The notes beneath the pieces were generated by a model. It made no database searches and was not told the DNA's origin. It saw only the letters and a program-made list of their open reading frames with translations. 64,000 bases of DNA from Ideonella sp. WA131b (lineage in GTDB: Bacteria; Pseudomonadota; Gammaproteobacteria; Burkholderiales; Burkholderiaceae_C), in the NCBI GenBank assembly GCA_023657425.1, contig JAGTJW010000003.1:124001-188000 (forward strand). The letters are read 5' to 3'. Both the position numbers and the translations under genes were made by a program. Position 1 is the stretch's first letter. Each line of letters begins with the position of its first letter. Positions 27,489 through 35,651 of the stretch are shown piece by piece.

Positions 27489-28495
27489 GGCGGTGGTTCG
27501 GACTTGCCTGCGCGGTGCTGTTCGCCTGGATCGCCGCGGCCGGCGCAGTCTGGGCGCACGAGGTGCGCCCGGCGCTGGTGCGGATCAAGGAGACTGGGCC
27601 GGCGGCCTACGAGATCACCTGGAAGCGCCCCGTAGTCGGCGAGATGGCGCTCCGGCTCGTGCCACACCTCTCCGGAGGGGCGCTCAAGGCTGAGCCCGTC
27701 AGCGAACAGTTTGCGCCGACCTATGTGACCCAGACCTGGCGGATTTCCGGCGGCCCGCCGCTGGACGGCCAGACGCTGGAGATCGAGGGGCTGGCCCAGA
27801 GCGTCACCGATGTGCTGGTGCGGATTACGCTGAAGGACGGCACGGGCCTCGGCTACGTGATCCGTCCGTCCGAACCGCGTCTGGTGCTCGATCTGACTCC
27901 GGCCCAGGGCATCGCGGTTCCGGGTTACCTGCGGCTCGGCGTCGAGCACATACTGGCCGGGATCGACCACCTGCTGTTCGTGTCGGCACTGCTGTTGCTG
28001 ATCGGTCCGAACGGGCGGCTGGTGAAGGCGGTGACGGCGTTCACTGCGGCCCACAGCATCACGCTGGCCTTGGCGGCGCTGGGCTACATCACCTTCCCTT
28101 CGGCGGCGATCGAGGCGCTGGTGGCGCTCAGCATCCTGTTCGTGGCGCTGGAGCTGATGCCGAAGGCGCGCACACGACCGACCCTGGCCCAGCGGCGGCC
28201 GTGGGTGATCGCATTCCTGTTCGGCCTGTTGCACGGCATGGCCTTCGCAGGCGTGCTCGCTGACATCGGCCTGCCGCCTGGCGAGGCGCCGCAGGCGCTG
28301 CTGTTGTTCAACGTCGGTGTGGAGATCGGCCAGTTGATCTTCATCGGCGGGGTGCTGGCGCTGATGTGGGCCTGGCATCTCGCGGCGACGCGCTTCACCT
28401 GGCGCCCCCCCGCCTGGAGCGCCCTCGCGCCCGCCTACGTGATCGGAACCCTGTCGGCTTACTGGTTGATCGAGCGCACGTTCGCCGCGATCTGA
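27485..28495 (+). CDS. HupE/UreJ-family membrane protein
   Basis: 336 residues. A signal peptide ending near AVWAHEVRPAL exposes an N-terminal His, and an extracytoplasmic domain of about 150 residues follows. The C-terminal half is HupE/UreJ-like with about six or seven helices and the conserved GVEHILAGIDHLLFV, FTAAHSITLALA and FGLLHGMAFAG. Their histidines suit transition-metal binding; relatives include nickel/cobalt permeases of hydrogenase and urease clusters. No hydrogenase or urease gene is near. The 3' end overlaps the convergent sulfatase remnant by 37 bp. Confidence 0.88.
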   Translation: MRRWFGLACAVLFAWIAAAGAVWAHEVRPALVRIKETGPAAYEITWKRPVVGEMALRLVPHLSGGALKAEPVSEQFAPTYVTQTWRISGGPPLDGQTLEIEGLAQSVTDVLVRITLKDGTGLGYVIRPSEPRLVLDLTPAQGIAVPGYLRLGVEHILAGIDHLLFVSALLLLIGPNGRLVKAVTAFTAAHSITLALAALGYITFPSAAIEALVALSILFVALELMPKARTRPTLAQRRPWVIAFLFGLLHGMAFAGVLADIGLPPGEAPQALLLFNVGVEIGQLIFIGGVLALMWAWHLAATRFTWRPPAWSALAPAYVIGTLSAYWLIERTFAAI

Positions 28496-29676
28496 GTCTG
28501 CTCCGGACCACCGCCGTAGAGCAGCGACCGGGGCTCGACCGGCAGGCCCTGGATGTAACCCGAGACCAGGGCCTTGAGTTCGCCCGGCGTCGCGCGGTCG
28601 GTGCGGTTCAGCGATCCCCAAGTGGGCTGAGGCATGGTGGCGGCCCAGGCCAGCCAGTCGGCCCTGATCTGGGTCAGCCGCGCGGGCTCGGCGGCGGCCA
28701 GATCGCGCCCTGGGGCCCGCCGCGCCAAAAGAGGCGGCGCGCGGGGGCGGGGCGGGTCTGACCGGAGAGGATCGGCGGCCGGTCCAGCGCAGCAGGGTCG
28801 GAACGCGGATGCCGCCCTCCAGCATCAGCGCCTTCACCCCGTTCAACGGGCCGTTGGATGACGTGGTCTGCCAGGTGGGACCGCCGTTGTCGCTGGTGAA
28901 GACGATCAAGGTGTCGCGGGCCAGACCGGCGCTGTCGACCGCGCCCATGATGCGGCCGACCGCATCGTCCAGTGCGGCCAGCATGGCCAGGTAGGTGCGC
29001 CGCTGGGGATCCTTCACAGGGGCGAACCCGGCGAGGTAGGGACCGGTGGTCTGAAGCGGCGCGTGAACGGCGGTGTGGGCCGCGCAGAGGAAGAGCGGCC
29101 GATCCCGGTTGTCCTGAATGAAATCGACCGCTTCGTCCGTGAACGCCTCGGTGGTGTGGGCCGGCATGGGGGCCGGCTCGGTTCCGCGCAGGATGTCCTT
29201 GCGGCCCGAGCGGGCGTCGGCAGGTGAAGGCCATGGCCCCGTCAAGGAAGCCGTAGAAGCGGTCGAAACCGCGCGCCGTCGGCAGGTTTTCGGGCATGAA
29301 GCCGATGTGCCACTTGCCGCCCACGCTCCTAGCGCCCGAAGGCGTTCCGGCAGGATTCCGACATCGCGCGGGAGTCCCACCGTCGGCGAGGACTGCTGAG
29401 CCGGGCCCGGATTGTTCTCGAAACCGAAGCGATGCTGATGGCGCCCGGTCATCAGGGCGGCCCGACTCGGCGCGCAGCTGGCATGGTTGGCATAGGCGTC
29501 CGTCATGCGGACGCCCTGGGCCGCCAGCCGATCCAGGTTGGGGGTTTTCGCGTCGCGGCCGCCCTGGACGCCCAGGTCGCCATAACCCAGGTCGTCGGCG
29601 ACGATCAGAATGATGTTGCGCCTGCGCGGCGTCTGGGCGTCGGCCGAGCCCGCTGCGACCAACATCAGGGCGGCAA
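28459..29676 (-). pseudogene. arylsulfatase-type sulfatase, truncated and frameshifted
   Basis: The minus strand first encodes a broken signal peptide (AALMLVAAGSADAQ), then RNIILIVADDLGYGDLG, then SCAPSRAALMTGRH with the CxPSR motif that is converted to formylglycine in active sulfatases. The frame changes near 29325, so that GGKWHIGFMPEN is in another phase. It changes again near 29215 before EAFTDEAVDFIQDNRD and VFTSDNGGPTW. Around 28760 more sequence is lost before a short C-terminal remainder. The start codon is missing at the junction with the second purL end. It cannot make a sulfatase. Confidence 0.82.
29316..29333 (-). repeat. exact 18-base copy of the palindromic element's terminal motif
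   Basis: GCTAGGAGCGTGGGCGGC on the minus strand, identical to the terminal 18 bases at 50484-50501. It coincides with the first frame break in the sulfatase remnant, between RLRALG and GGKWHIG. Confidence 0.45.
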
Positions 29677-30016
29677 GTTTTTCACCGGCATGGCCGGCAG
29701 CCGTGTGCCCATCGCGGTGACGCACAGCGAGGGCTTTGCCGACTTCTCGCAGCGCGGCGACGCCCAGCGCGTGCTGGGCGCGATGCGTTTCGTCGACGGC
29801 AGCGGCGCACCCACCGAGACCTATCCCGCCAACCCCAACGGCAGCCCCGGCGGCCACACGGCCGTCACCACGGCCGACGGTCGCTTCACGGCGCTGATGC
29901 CGCACCCTGAGCGTGTGTTCCGCAACCTGCAGATGAGCTTCGCGGCCGGCGGCGAAGAGTCGGCCGCCAGCCCGTGGCTTCGGATGTTCCGCAACCTGCG
30001 GCGCTGGGTGGCTTGA
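29677..30016 (+). pseudogene. second, detached copy of the purL 3' end
   Basis: 340 bp identical to the end of purL at 334 positions, through the TGA. The frame is open and encodes the last 112 residues or so of the glutaminase domain, without the catalytic Cys and without a start. Five of the six differences change the protein (HGEG becomes HSEG, GLT becomes GHT, EVS becomes EES, VAH becomes VTH, NVR becomes NLR), as expected when selection is gone. Downstream sequence continues as the ordinary chromosome, so this is probably the displaced original end or an inserted one. Confidence 0.92.
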
Positions 30017-30111
30017 GTCGCGGCCGTTGCTGACTCTGTGCTCTGCGCTGCGGCTGCCGAACCGCCGAGCGTTCACAATCACAGGCCGAACCAACCGAAG
30101 CGGATCCGCCC

Positions 30112-30426
30112 TTGGACCTGAAAGTCCCCATCGCCATCGCCTTCGAGACCACCGAAGATGTGATCGACGCGCGTGCCATGCTGAACCTCGCCAGCGGCGA
30201 GATAGAAGGTCTGGCCTTTGTCGACTACGACGCCGAGGCCGAAGGCCAGCCCTGGCGCCGCAAGGACTACGAGTTCGCGGCCGGCACACTCACCAGCCAT
30301 GACCGCGACGTCGAGTTCAAGGTCGACGTCAACGGTGCCGGGCAGCTGTCGATCAGTGCCAGTGAACTGCTGGAGCTGAAGACACGCGCCGCGGCTCTGT
30401 TCGCGGGCAAGCCGGCGGGGCGGTGA
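30112..30426 (+). CDS. hypothetical acidic cytoplasmic protein
   Basis: 104 residues from TTG 30112, giving MDLKVPIAIAFETTED. No ATG is available nearby, and the N-terminus is well formed from this codon. The protein is acidic with beta-strand character, has no signal or membrane helix, and ends in LLELKTRAAALFAGKPAGR. I do not recognise a family. It is the first gene on the chromosome side of the foreign insert and may once have lain directly behind purL. Confidence 0.6.
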   Translation: MDLKVPIAIAFETTEDVIDARAMLNLASGEIEGLAFVDYDAEAEGQPWRRKDYEFAAGTLTSHDRDVEFKVDVNGAGQLSISASELLELKTRAAALFAGKPAGR

Positions 30427-30450
30427 GCGCAGGCCCCGTCGGGCCTGCGC
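30427..30450. terminator. bidirectional terminator-like hairpin
   Basis: GCGCAGGCCC-CGTC-GGGCCTGCGC forms a perfect 10-bp stem directly after the stop codon at 30426 and 8 bp before the stop of the convergent copper chaperone gene. Confidence 0.55.
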
Positions 30451-30458
30451 GTCCTGTC

Positions 30459-30953
30459 TCAGTGCCGATGTCCGTGGTGGCCGTGACCCTCACGGGTTGC
30501 GGCGGTGCCCGACAAGGTGCGCACCACGGCCTGCAGCTCCACGGTCTCGCGCTGGCCGCCTGCGGTCTCGATCACCAGCGACACCGGCACGTTCTCGCCG
30601 GCCTTCAGGGGGCGCTTCAGGTCCATCAGCATCACGTGATGGCCGCCGGGCTTGAGCTCGACGGGTCGGCCTGCGGGCAGGTCCAGCCCGGGGATGGCGC
30701 GCATCTTCATCGTCGTGCCTTCCATCTTCATCTCGTGGATCTCGACGACGCCGGCCACCGGCGATGAGCCGGCGACGAGCTTGCCGCCCTGGGGCGCGGT
30801 GATCTGGGCAAACAGGCCGGTGGCGCTTTGCTGCGCCACCGTGCCGCGGACCCACGGGTCCTTGACGGTGACCTGGGCTTGCGCCGTCGCGGCCAGCGCC
30901 AGCGTGGCCGCCAGGGCGGCGAAAGAACGGTTGAACAGGATCGTGGTCGACAT
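30459..30953 (-). CDS. PCu(A)C-type periplasmic copper chaperone
   Basis: 164 residues. A signal peptide (MSTTILFNRSFAALAATLAL, cleaved after AQA) precedes a domain with the Cu(I) motif H-M-x-M: IHEMKMEG, further Met in TMKMR, then HHVMLMDLKRPL. PCu(A)C proteins hand copper to cytochrome oxidase or scavenge it in the periplasm. The His-rich tail GHGHHGHRH adds possible metal binding. A frameshifted DUF2946-like gene lies 58 bp upstream on the same strand; the two are often neighbours in copper clusters. Confidence 0.9.
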   Translation of the reverse strand: MSTTILFNRSFAALAATLALAATAQAQVTVKDPWVRGTVAQQSATGLFAQITAPQGGKLVAGSSPVAGVVEIHEMKMEGTTMKMRAIPGLDLPAGRPVELKPGGHHVMLMDLKRPLKAGENVPVSLVIETAGGQRETVELQAVVRTLSGTAATREGHGHHGHRH

Positions 30954-31011
30954 GGAGAAATCGTCCGGTAAGGGTTGAGCCAGGCCCGGTGGCCCAGCGA
31001 AAACAAAAGGA

Positions 31012-31214
31012 TCAGCCGTGGTCCCAGGCGCCGTGCAACGAGACGGTGGGCTTGCCCCCCTCGGCCAGGGGCACCACCCGCGTGCACTGAGCTGTGCAGA
31101 TCTCGGCCCAGGTGGTGACGCCGTTGCCCGCCACGGCGCGCGCCAGCGCCGGCAGCAGCAGGGCCCCGCCAGCATCGCCAGCTGCGTCATCCGGGCCGCG
31201 GCACGCAGGAACAT
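31012..31214 (-). pseudogene. DUF2946-like small protein, frameshifted by one base
   Basis: From ATG 31214 the reading is MFLRAAARMTQLAMLAG, then it leaves frame. One base added at about 31163 would continue as ALLLPALARAVAGNGVTTW, then AEICTAQCTRVV, ending DHG before TGA at 31012. The hydrophobic start and the WAEICT motif followed by a second Cys resemble DUF2946 proteins. A single-base loss, a sequencing error, or a non-gene are all possible. It lies 7 bp after scpA. Confidence 0.45.
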
Positions 31215-31221
31215 GGGCAGA

Positions 31222-32097
31222 TCAACTCGGCGAGTACGCCAGCCGCACGTAAATCGGCGCGAAGGCCTCGGCCTGCGTCACCTCGAGCAGGTGTTCGCGA
31301 CTGAGCTCCAGCATCGCGATGAAGGTCACCACCAGCACCGGCATGCCTCGCGAGGTGTCGAACAGCTCGTGGAACTCGAGGAAGCGCCGCCCCTGCAGCC
31401 GCCGCAGCACCAGGCTCATGTGCTCGCGCACCGAGAGCTGCTCGCGCGTGATCGTGTGGTGCGCCGTGAGCCTGGCGCGTGCCAGGATCTCGCGCCAGGC
31501 CTCGCGCAGGTCGTCGGGGCTCACATCGGGCCAGCGTGGCTGCAGGCTCTGCTCGATGTGCACCTGGGCGCGCAGGAAGTCGCGGCCCGCCAACGGCAGC
31601 TGGCCCAGGCGCACCGCAGCGAGCTTGATCTGCTCGTACTCCACCAGCCGCCGCACGAGCTCGGCGCGCGGGTCCTCGGCCTCGGCGCCGTCGGCCGTCT
31701 TCCGGGGCGGCAGCAGCATCCGGCTCTTGATCTCGATGAGCATGGCCGCCATCAGCAGGTACTCGCTGGCCAGTTCGAGGTTGTGGGTCCGGATCTGCTC
31801 CACGTACTCCAGGTACTGTCGCGTGACGCTGGCCAGCGGGATGTCGAGGATGTTGAAGTTCTGCTTGCGGATCAGGTAGAGCAGTAGGTCCAGCGGCCCT
31901 TCGAAGGCCTCCAGAAAGACCTCCAGCGCGTCGGGCGGGATGTACAGGTCCTGCGGCATGCGGAACAGCGGCTCGCCGTACAGGCGCGCCACCGCCACCT
32001 GGTCGACCACATCGGGTGACAAGGCCGCGGCGACGACGTCGCCTGCGGCGTCACCGGCCGGCACCCCGGGCAACAGGCTCGTCGCCTCAGCGCTCAC
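31222..32097 (-). CDS. scpA: segregation and condensation protein A
   Basis: Kleisin subunit of the Smc-ScpAB complex that compacts and segregates chromosomes. 291 residues from GTG 32097, whose GTGA overlaps the stop of the DUF3460 gene. The N-terminal kleisin motif FEGPLDLLLYLIRKQNFNI and the following NILDIPLASVTRQYLEYVE are clear, and the C-terminal winged helix is present. No scpB lies next to it. Upstream ATG-less extension into the DUF3460 gene was not accepted. Confidence 0.93.
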   Translation of the reverse strand: MSAEATSLLPGVPAGDAAGDVVAAALSPDVVDQVAVARLYGEPLFRMPQDLYIPPDALEVFLEAFEGPLDLLLYLIRKQNFNILDIPLASVTRQYLEYVEQIRTHNLELASEYLLMAAMLIEIKSRMLLPPRKTADGAEAEDPRAELVRRLVEYEQIKLAAVRLGQLPLAGRDFLRAQVHIEQSLQPRWPDVSPDDLREAWREILARARLTAHHTITREQLSVREHMSLVLRRLQGRRFLEFHELFDTSRGMPVLVVTFIAMLELSREHLLEVTQAEAFAPIYVRLAYSPS

Positions 32098-32318
32098 GTG
32101 CCGCTGCCGGCAGCCGGCGCAATGTCGGTCTGGTAGACGTAGGGCTTCTGAGCCACGCGCGCGGCTTGCCATTCGGCCTGCGCCTGGCGGTCGGGCGCCC
32201 GGTCCCACAGCAGCGCCCGGCCGGCGCGCTGCTCGGCCTCGAGCGTGGGTTTCTTGGCCTTGAGCTCGTCGATGAACGAGGTGACGTCCGACTTGTAAGG
32301 CTTCCAGAACAGTGGCAT
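32094..32318 (-). CDS. DUF3460 protein
   Basis: 74 residues starting at ATG 32318: MPLFWKPYKSDVTSFIDELK, then a basic helical stretch EAEQRAGRALLWDR and a C-terminal YVYQTD. This is the DUF3460 pattern, a small betaproteobacterial protein of unknown role regularly found just upstream of scpA or pan genes. It is coupled to scpA by a GTGA overlap. Confidence 0.82.
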   Translation of the reverse strand: MPLFWKPYKSDVTSFIDELKAKKPTLEAEQRAGRALLWDRAPDRQAQAEWQAARVAQKPYVYQTDIAPAAGSGT

Positions 32319-32384
32319 GGCGGGGCTTGGGGGGTATCCTCTTGCAAGCCCTGATTTTAGGCCGCGGCGCCGCGGTGAGCGGGA

Positions 32385-33944
32385 ATGAACGAGATCGAGC
32401 TGAAGTTCCAGGTGCCACCCACCCAGGCGGCGGCACTGGCGCGCGCTGTGGCCACGGCCTCGGCGCAGGTCATCCGGCTGCAGGCCGCCTACGCTGACAC
32501 CGCCGACCGGCGCCTGGCTGCCGCCGGGCTGGCGCTGCGCCTGCGCCGCGAAGGCCGCCGCTGGGTGCAGACGCTCAAGGGCCGCGGCGACGGTCTGATG
32601 GCCCGCCCCGAGCACGAGGTGCCGGTGGCCGGCGGTGCTGCGCTTCCGGCCTTCGACGCCAAGCGCCACGCTGGCTTGCCGGTGGGCGAGCGGCTGATCG
32701 CCCTGCTGGCCGACGGCGCACCGCTGCAGGTGCTCTACCGCACCGACATCCGTCGGACGCTTCGCCGCCTGCGCAGCGCGGGCGCCATGGTGGAACTCGC
32801 GCACGACCGCGGCCACATCGAGGCTGCCGGCCAGCGGCTTGCCGTCAACGAGCTGGAGTTTGAGCTGCTGGCCGGGCCCTCGGCCGCGCTGGTGGCGTTG
32901 GCCGGCCGTTGGGTGGTGCGCCACGGGCTGTGGTGGGACGTGCGCACCAAGTCCGAGCGCGGCTTCCGCCTGGCCGAGGGCCTGCATGAGGTGCCGGCCG
33001 TGCACGCCGCTCCCAGCGCCGTGGCCGAGGGCCAGACACCGGGGCAGGCGCTGGCGGCGATGCTGCACGGGGCGCTGTCGCAGGTGCTGCCCAATGCGGC
33101 CGAGATCGCGGCCGGCACCGCCGCGCCCGAGCATCTGCACCAGCTGCGCGTGGGTCTGAGGCGGCTGCGCAGCGTGCTGCGCGAGGCCGCGCCGTTGGCC
33201 GGTGTCGCGGCCGCCGAGGCTCTGGCGCTGGATCGCGACTGGGCCCGGCCCTTTGGCGCATTGGGTGCGGCACGCGATGCCGACGTGCTGGCCGGCGACC
33301 TGGCCCCCGAGCTCGATGCCGCATTGGCCGCTGCCGGGCTGCCGCCCTTGGTCTGGCCCGTGGAGGCGGTGGGTTCCAAGCCCGAACCCGCGGCAGTGCT
33401 GCGCGGAGCCGAGGTGCAGACCCTGCTGCTGCGCAGCCTGGCCTTGGCCCTGACGTCCGCTCAGCCCGACTTGGCTTCAAGCCCCGCCGATGGGCCAGGA
33501 CCGGGCGGCAAGCTTCAGGCCGCCGAAGAGGCCGCGGTGCAGACCGCGGCTCAGCCCTTCGGCCGCGCCGATGCCGCGGCCCTGCTGCAGCCGCTGTGGA
33601 AGCGCGTGAAGCGCGGTGCGCGCGGCATCTCGGCTGCCTCGCCCGAGGCCTTGCACACCCTGCGCAAGCGCGCCAAGCGCCTGCGCTACCTGATGGAGGC
33701 GCTGGCGCCGCTCTTGCCGCCGAAGCGGCTGCGGCGCGCCATAGCGGCACTCAAACCGGCGCTCAACTGCCTGGGCGAGCTCAACGACCTGCACACCGCC
33801 GACGCCCGGCTCGCCGCCCATTCTGAGCCGACGGCATCAGCCTGGTTTGTGCGCGGGCTGCTGGCCGAGCGCCGCCGCCAGGGTCTGCCCGCGGCCCAGC
33901 GTGCGCTGGCCACCGTGTTCGAGGCGCCGCCGCCCTGGCGCTGA
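32385..33944 (+). CDS. CYTH-CHAD domain protein (inorganic triphosphatase-like)
   Basis: 519 residues. The N-terminal CYTH domain (about 1-200) starts with MNEIELKF, containing the ExExK signature, and continues with RLRREGRRWVQTLKG. The CHAD domain (about 215-515) is helical with conserved histidines and HQLRVGLRRLRSVLRE, then LHTLRKRAKRLRYLMEAL. Relatives such as E. coli YgiF hydrolyse inorganic triphosphate, and CHAD domains bind polyphosphate. In a PHB producer an association with polyphosphate granules is plausible. Its TGA is directly followed by the stop of the convergent SulP gene. Confidence 0.9.
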   Translation: MNEIELKFQVPPTQAAALARAVATASAQVIRLQAAYADTADRRLAAAGLALRLRREGRRWVQTLKGRGDGLMARPEHEVPVAGGAALPAFDAKRHAGLPVGERLIALLADGAPLQVLYRTDIRRTLRRLRSAGAMVELAHDRGHIEAAGQRLAVNELEFELLAGPSAALVALAGRWVVRHGLWWDVRTKSERGFRLAEGLHEVPAVHAAPSAVAEGQTPGQALAAMLHGALSQVLPNAAEIAAGTAAPEHLHQLRVGLRRLRSVLREAAPLAGVAAAEALALDRDWARPFGALGAARDADVLAGDLAPELDAALAAAGLPPLVWPVEAVGSKPEPAAVLRGAEVQTLLLRSLALALTSAQPDLASSPADGPGPGGKLQAAEEAAVQTAAQPFGRADAAALLQPLWKRVKRGARGISAASPEALHTLRKRAKRLRYLMEALAPLLPPKRLRRAIAALKPALNCLGELNDLHTADARLAAHSEPTASAWFVRGLLAERRRQGLPAAQRALATVFEAPPPWR

Positions 33945-35588
33945 TCAGGGCCTGCGCGCCCGCAGCGCGACCTCGAGTCCGCTGACGATGTTTTCGGCGC
34001 CGATCCGCGCCTCGAAGCCGCCGCGGCGGATCAGCGACAGCGGCTGCGCGTTCACGTTGGCCAGCACCAGCACCACCGGGCGGCGCTGCAGCGTGCGCCA
34101 GAGCTGCTCCAGCGCGTCCAGGCCCGTGGTGTCCATCGACACCAGACGCTGCATGTCAAGCACCAGCGTGCAGGTCCCGGTGGGCAACTGTTCGGGCAGC
34201 GATTCGATCTTGCCCACCGCGCCGAAGAACAGCGAGCCGTAGAGCTCGAACACCGCCATGCCCTCGGGCAGCGGCGCGTCGGCGTCGGCCGCGCGCGGCT
34301 GCACGCTGAACAGCTGGCCCATGCGCCAGATGAAGAACAGGCAAGCCAGCACCAGCCCCACCTCGACCGCCACCGTCAGGTCGAACACGATGGTGAGCAC
34401 GAAGGTGGTGATCATCAGTGTGCGGTAGGTGGCCGCAAACTGCCTCAGGCGCAGGAACTGGTGGCCCTCGAACATGTTCCAGGCCACGAAAAGCAGGATG
34501 CCGGCCAGCGCCGCCAGCGGCACATGCCCGGCCAGCGGGGCCGCCACCAGCAGCACCAGCAGCAGCACCGCGGCGTGCACGATACCCGCCACCGGGCTGG
34601 TGGCGCCGGCGCGCACGTTGGTGACGGTGCGCGCGATGGTGCCGGTGGCCGGGATGCCGCCGAAGAACGGCGTCACCATGTTGGCCACCCCCTGCGCCAT
34701 CAGCTCCTGGTTGGGGTCGTGGCGCTTGAACTCGGTCATTCCGTCGGCCACGCGTGCGCACAGCAGCGACTCGATGGCACCGAGCAGCGCGATGGTGATG
34801 ATCGGGATGGTGAGCTGCTGCAGCCGCTCCCAAGCCAGCGGCGGCAGCTCGATGGCCGGCAGGCCGCGCGGGATCTCGCCGAAGCGGCTGCCGATGGTTT
34901 CCACCGGCAACTGCAGCACGCTCACCAGTGCGGTGGCCAGCACCAGCACGACGATGGGCCCGGGCACACGCTGCAAAGCCCGCCAGCGCCCCGCACCCCG
35001 CGGCCACAGCAGCAGCAGCGCCACGCTGCCGGCGGTGAGCGCGAGCGCGTGCAGGTTGGTGTGCGAAAGGTGCCGCGCAAGCAGGGCCGCCTGGGCGAAG
35101 AACTCGGCCGGCATTTTGTCGATGGGCAGGCCGAGTGCGTCGCGCAGCTGCGACAGCGCGATCAGCACCGCGATGCCGTTGGTGAAGCCGATGACGATGC
35201 TGATCGGGATGTACCGGATCAGCGCGCCCAGGCGAAGCAGCCCCATGGCCAGCATCAGCAGCCCGGCGGCAAAGGTGCTGATCAGCAGCCCGGTGATGCC
35301 GTGCTTCTCGACGATGCCGTAGACGATGACGATGAAGGCCCCTGCCGGCCCGCCGATCTGCACCGGACTGCCGCCCAGGGCGCTGATCAGGAAGCCGGCC
35401 ACGATCGCCGTGATCAATCCTTGCTCAGGCTTGACGCCGCTGGCAATGCCGAAGGCCAGCGCCAGCGGCAGCGCGACGATGCCCACCGTGAGGCCGGCGC
35501 CGAGGTCGCGCGCGAAGCGGCCGCGGTCGTAGCCCTGCAGCGCGTCGAGCATCCGCGGGCGGAAGGGGTGCAGCGAGACCGGCGGCAT
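33945..35588 (-). CDS. SulP-family anion transporter with STAS domain
   Basis: 547 residues from ATG 35588 (MPPVSLHPFRP). About ten to twelve membrane helices include the SulP stretches VGIVALPLALAFGIASG and GGSPVQIGGPAGAFIVIVYG. The cytoplasmic C-terminus is a STAS domain with LVLDMQRLVSMDTTGLDALE. SulP proteins carry sulfate, bicarbonate or C4-dicarboxylates with H+ or Na+; the substrate is not assignable here. The gene lies between metG and the CYTH-CHAD gene. Confidence 0.92.
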   Translation of the reverse strand: MPPVSLHPFRPRMLDALQGYDRGRFARDLGAGLTVGIVALPLALAFGIASGVKPEQGLITAIVAGFLISALGGSPVQIGGPAGAFIVIVYGIVEKHGITGLLISTFAAGLLMLAMGLLRLGALIRYIPISIVIGFTNGIAVLIALSQLRDALGLPIDKMPAEFFAQAALLARHLSHTNLHALALTAGSVALLLLWPRGAGRWRALQRVPGPIVVLVLATALVSVLQLPVETIGSRFGEIPRGLPAIELPPLAWERLQQLTIPIITIALLGAIESLLCARVADGMTEFKRHDPNQELMAQGVANMVTPFFGGIPATGTIARTVTNVRAGATSPVAGIVHAAVLLLVLLVAAPLAGHVPLAALAGILLFVAWNMFEGHQFLRLRQFAATYRTLMITTFVLTIVFDLTVAVEVGLVLACLFFIWRMGQLFSVQPRAADADAPLPEGMAVFELYGSLFFGAVGKIESLPEQLPTGTCTLVLDMQRLVSMDTTGLDALEQLWRTLQRRPVVLVLANVNAQPLSLIRRGGFEARIGAENIVSGLEVALRARRP

Positions 35589-35651
35589 CTGCCGTCGATT
35601 CTGCGCCGCCCGGCCCTGCGCGGGCCTGACGCGGCGCAAGCCGCGCTCGAA

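Larger units (their letters stand above)
22941..29676. mobile_element. 6.7-kb degenerate foreign insert between purL end repeats
   Basis: The DNA between the two purL ends interrupts an otherwise compact housekeeping region. It holds an IS1380-type transposase remnant, a DUF3604 gene scrap, a complete DUF3604-PpiC-HupE operon and a sulfatase remnant. The intact genes use more TAT, GAT and CGG codons than their neighbours. In gene content and wording they resemble Caulobacterales/Sphingomonadales clusters; this is from memory of families, not from a search. No integrase is present. Entry by recombination through the purL tail, or via an IS, is inferred. A chimeric assembly must also be excluded. 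Confidence 0.7.

Noticed and set aside
22941..29676. Classical integrative element or prophage
   Set aside because: No integrase, relaxase, phage or plasmid gene is present, and the flanking repeat is much longer than an att site.
30954..31214. N-terminal extension of the copper chaperone to ATG 31214
   Set aside because: The frame upstream of 30953 is Cys/Arg/Pro-rich and precedes a perfect signal peptide; the region reads better as a separate frameshifted small gene.
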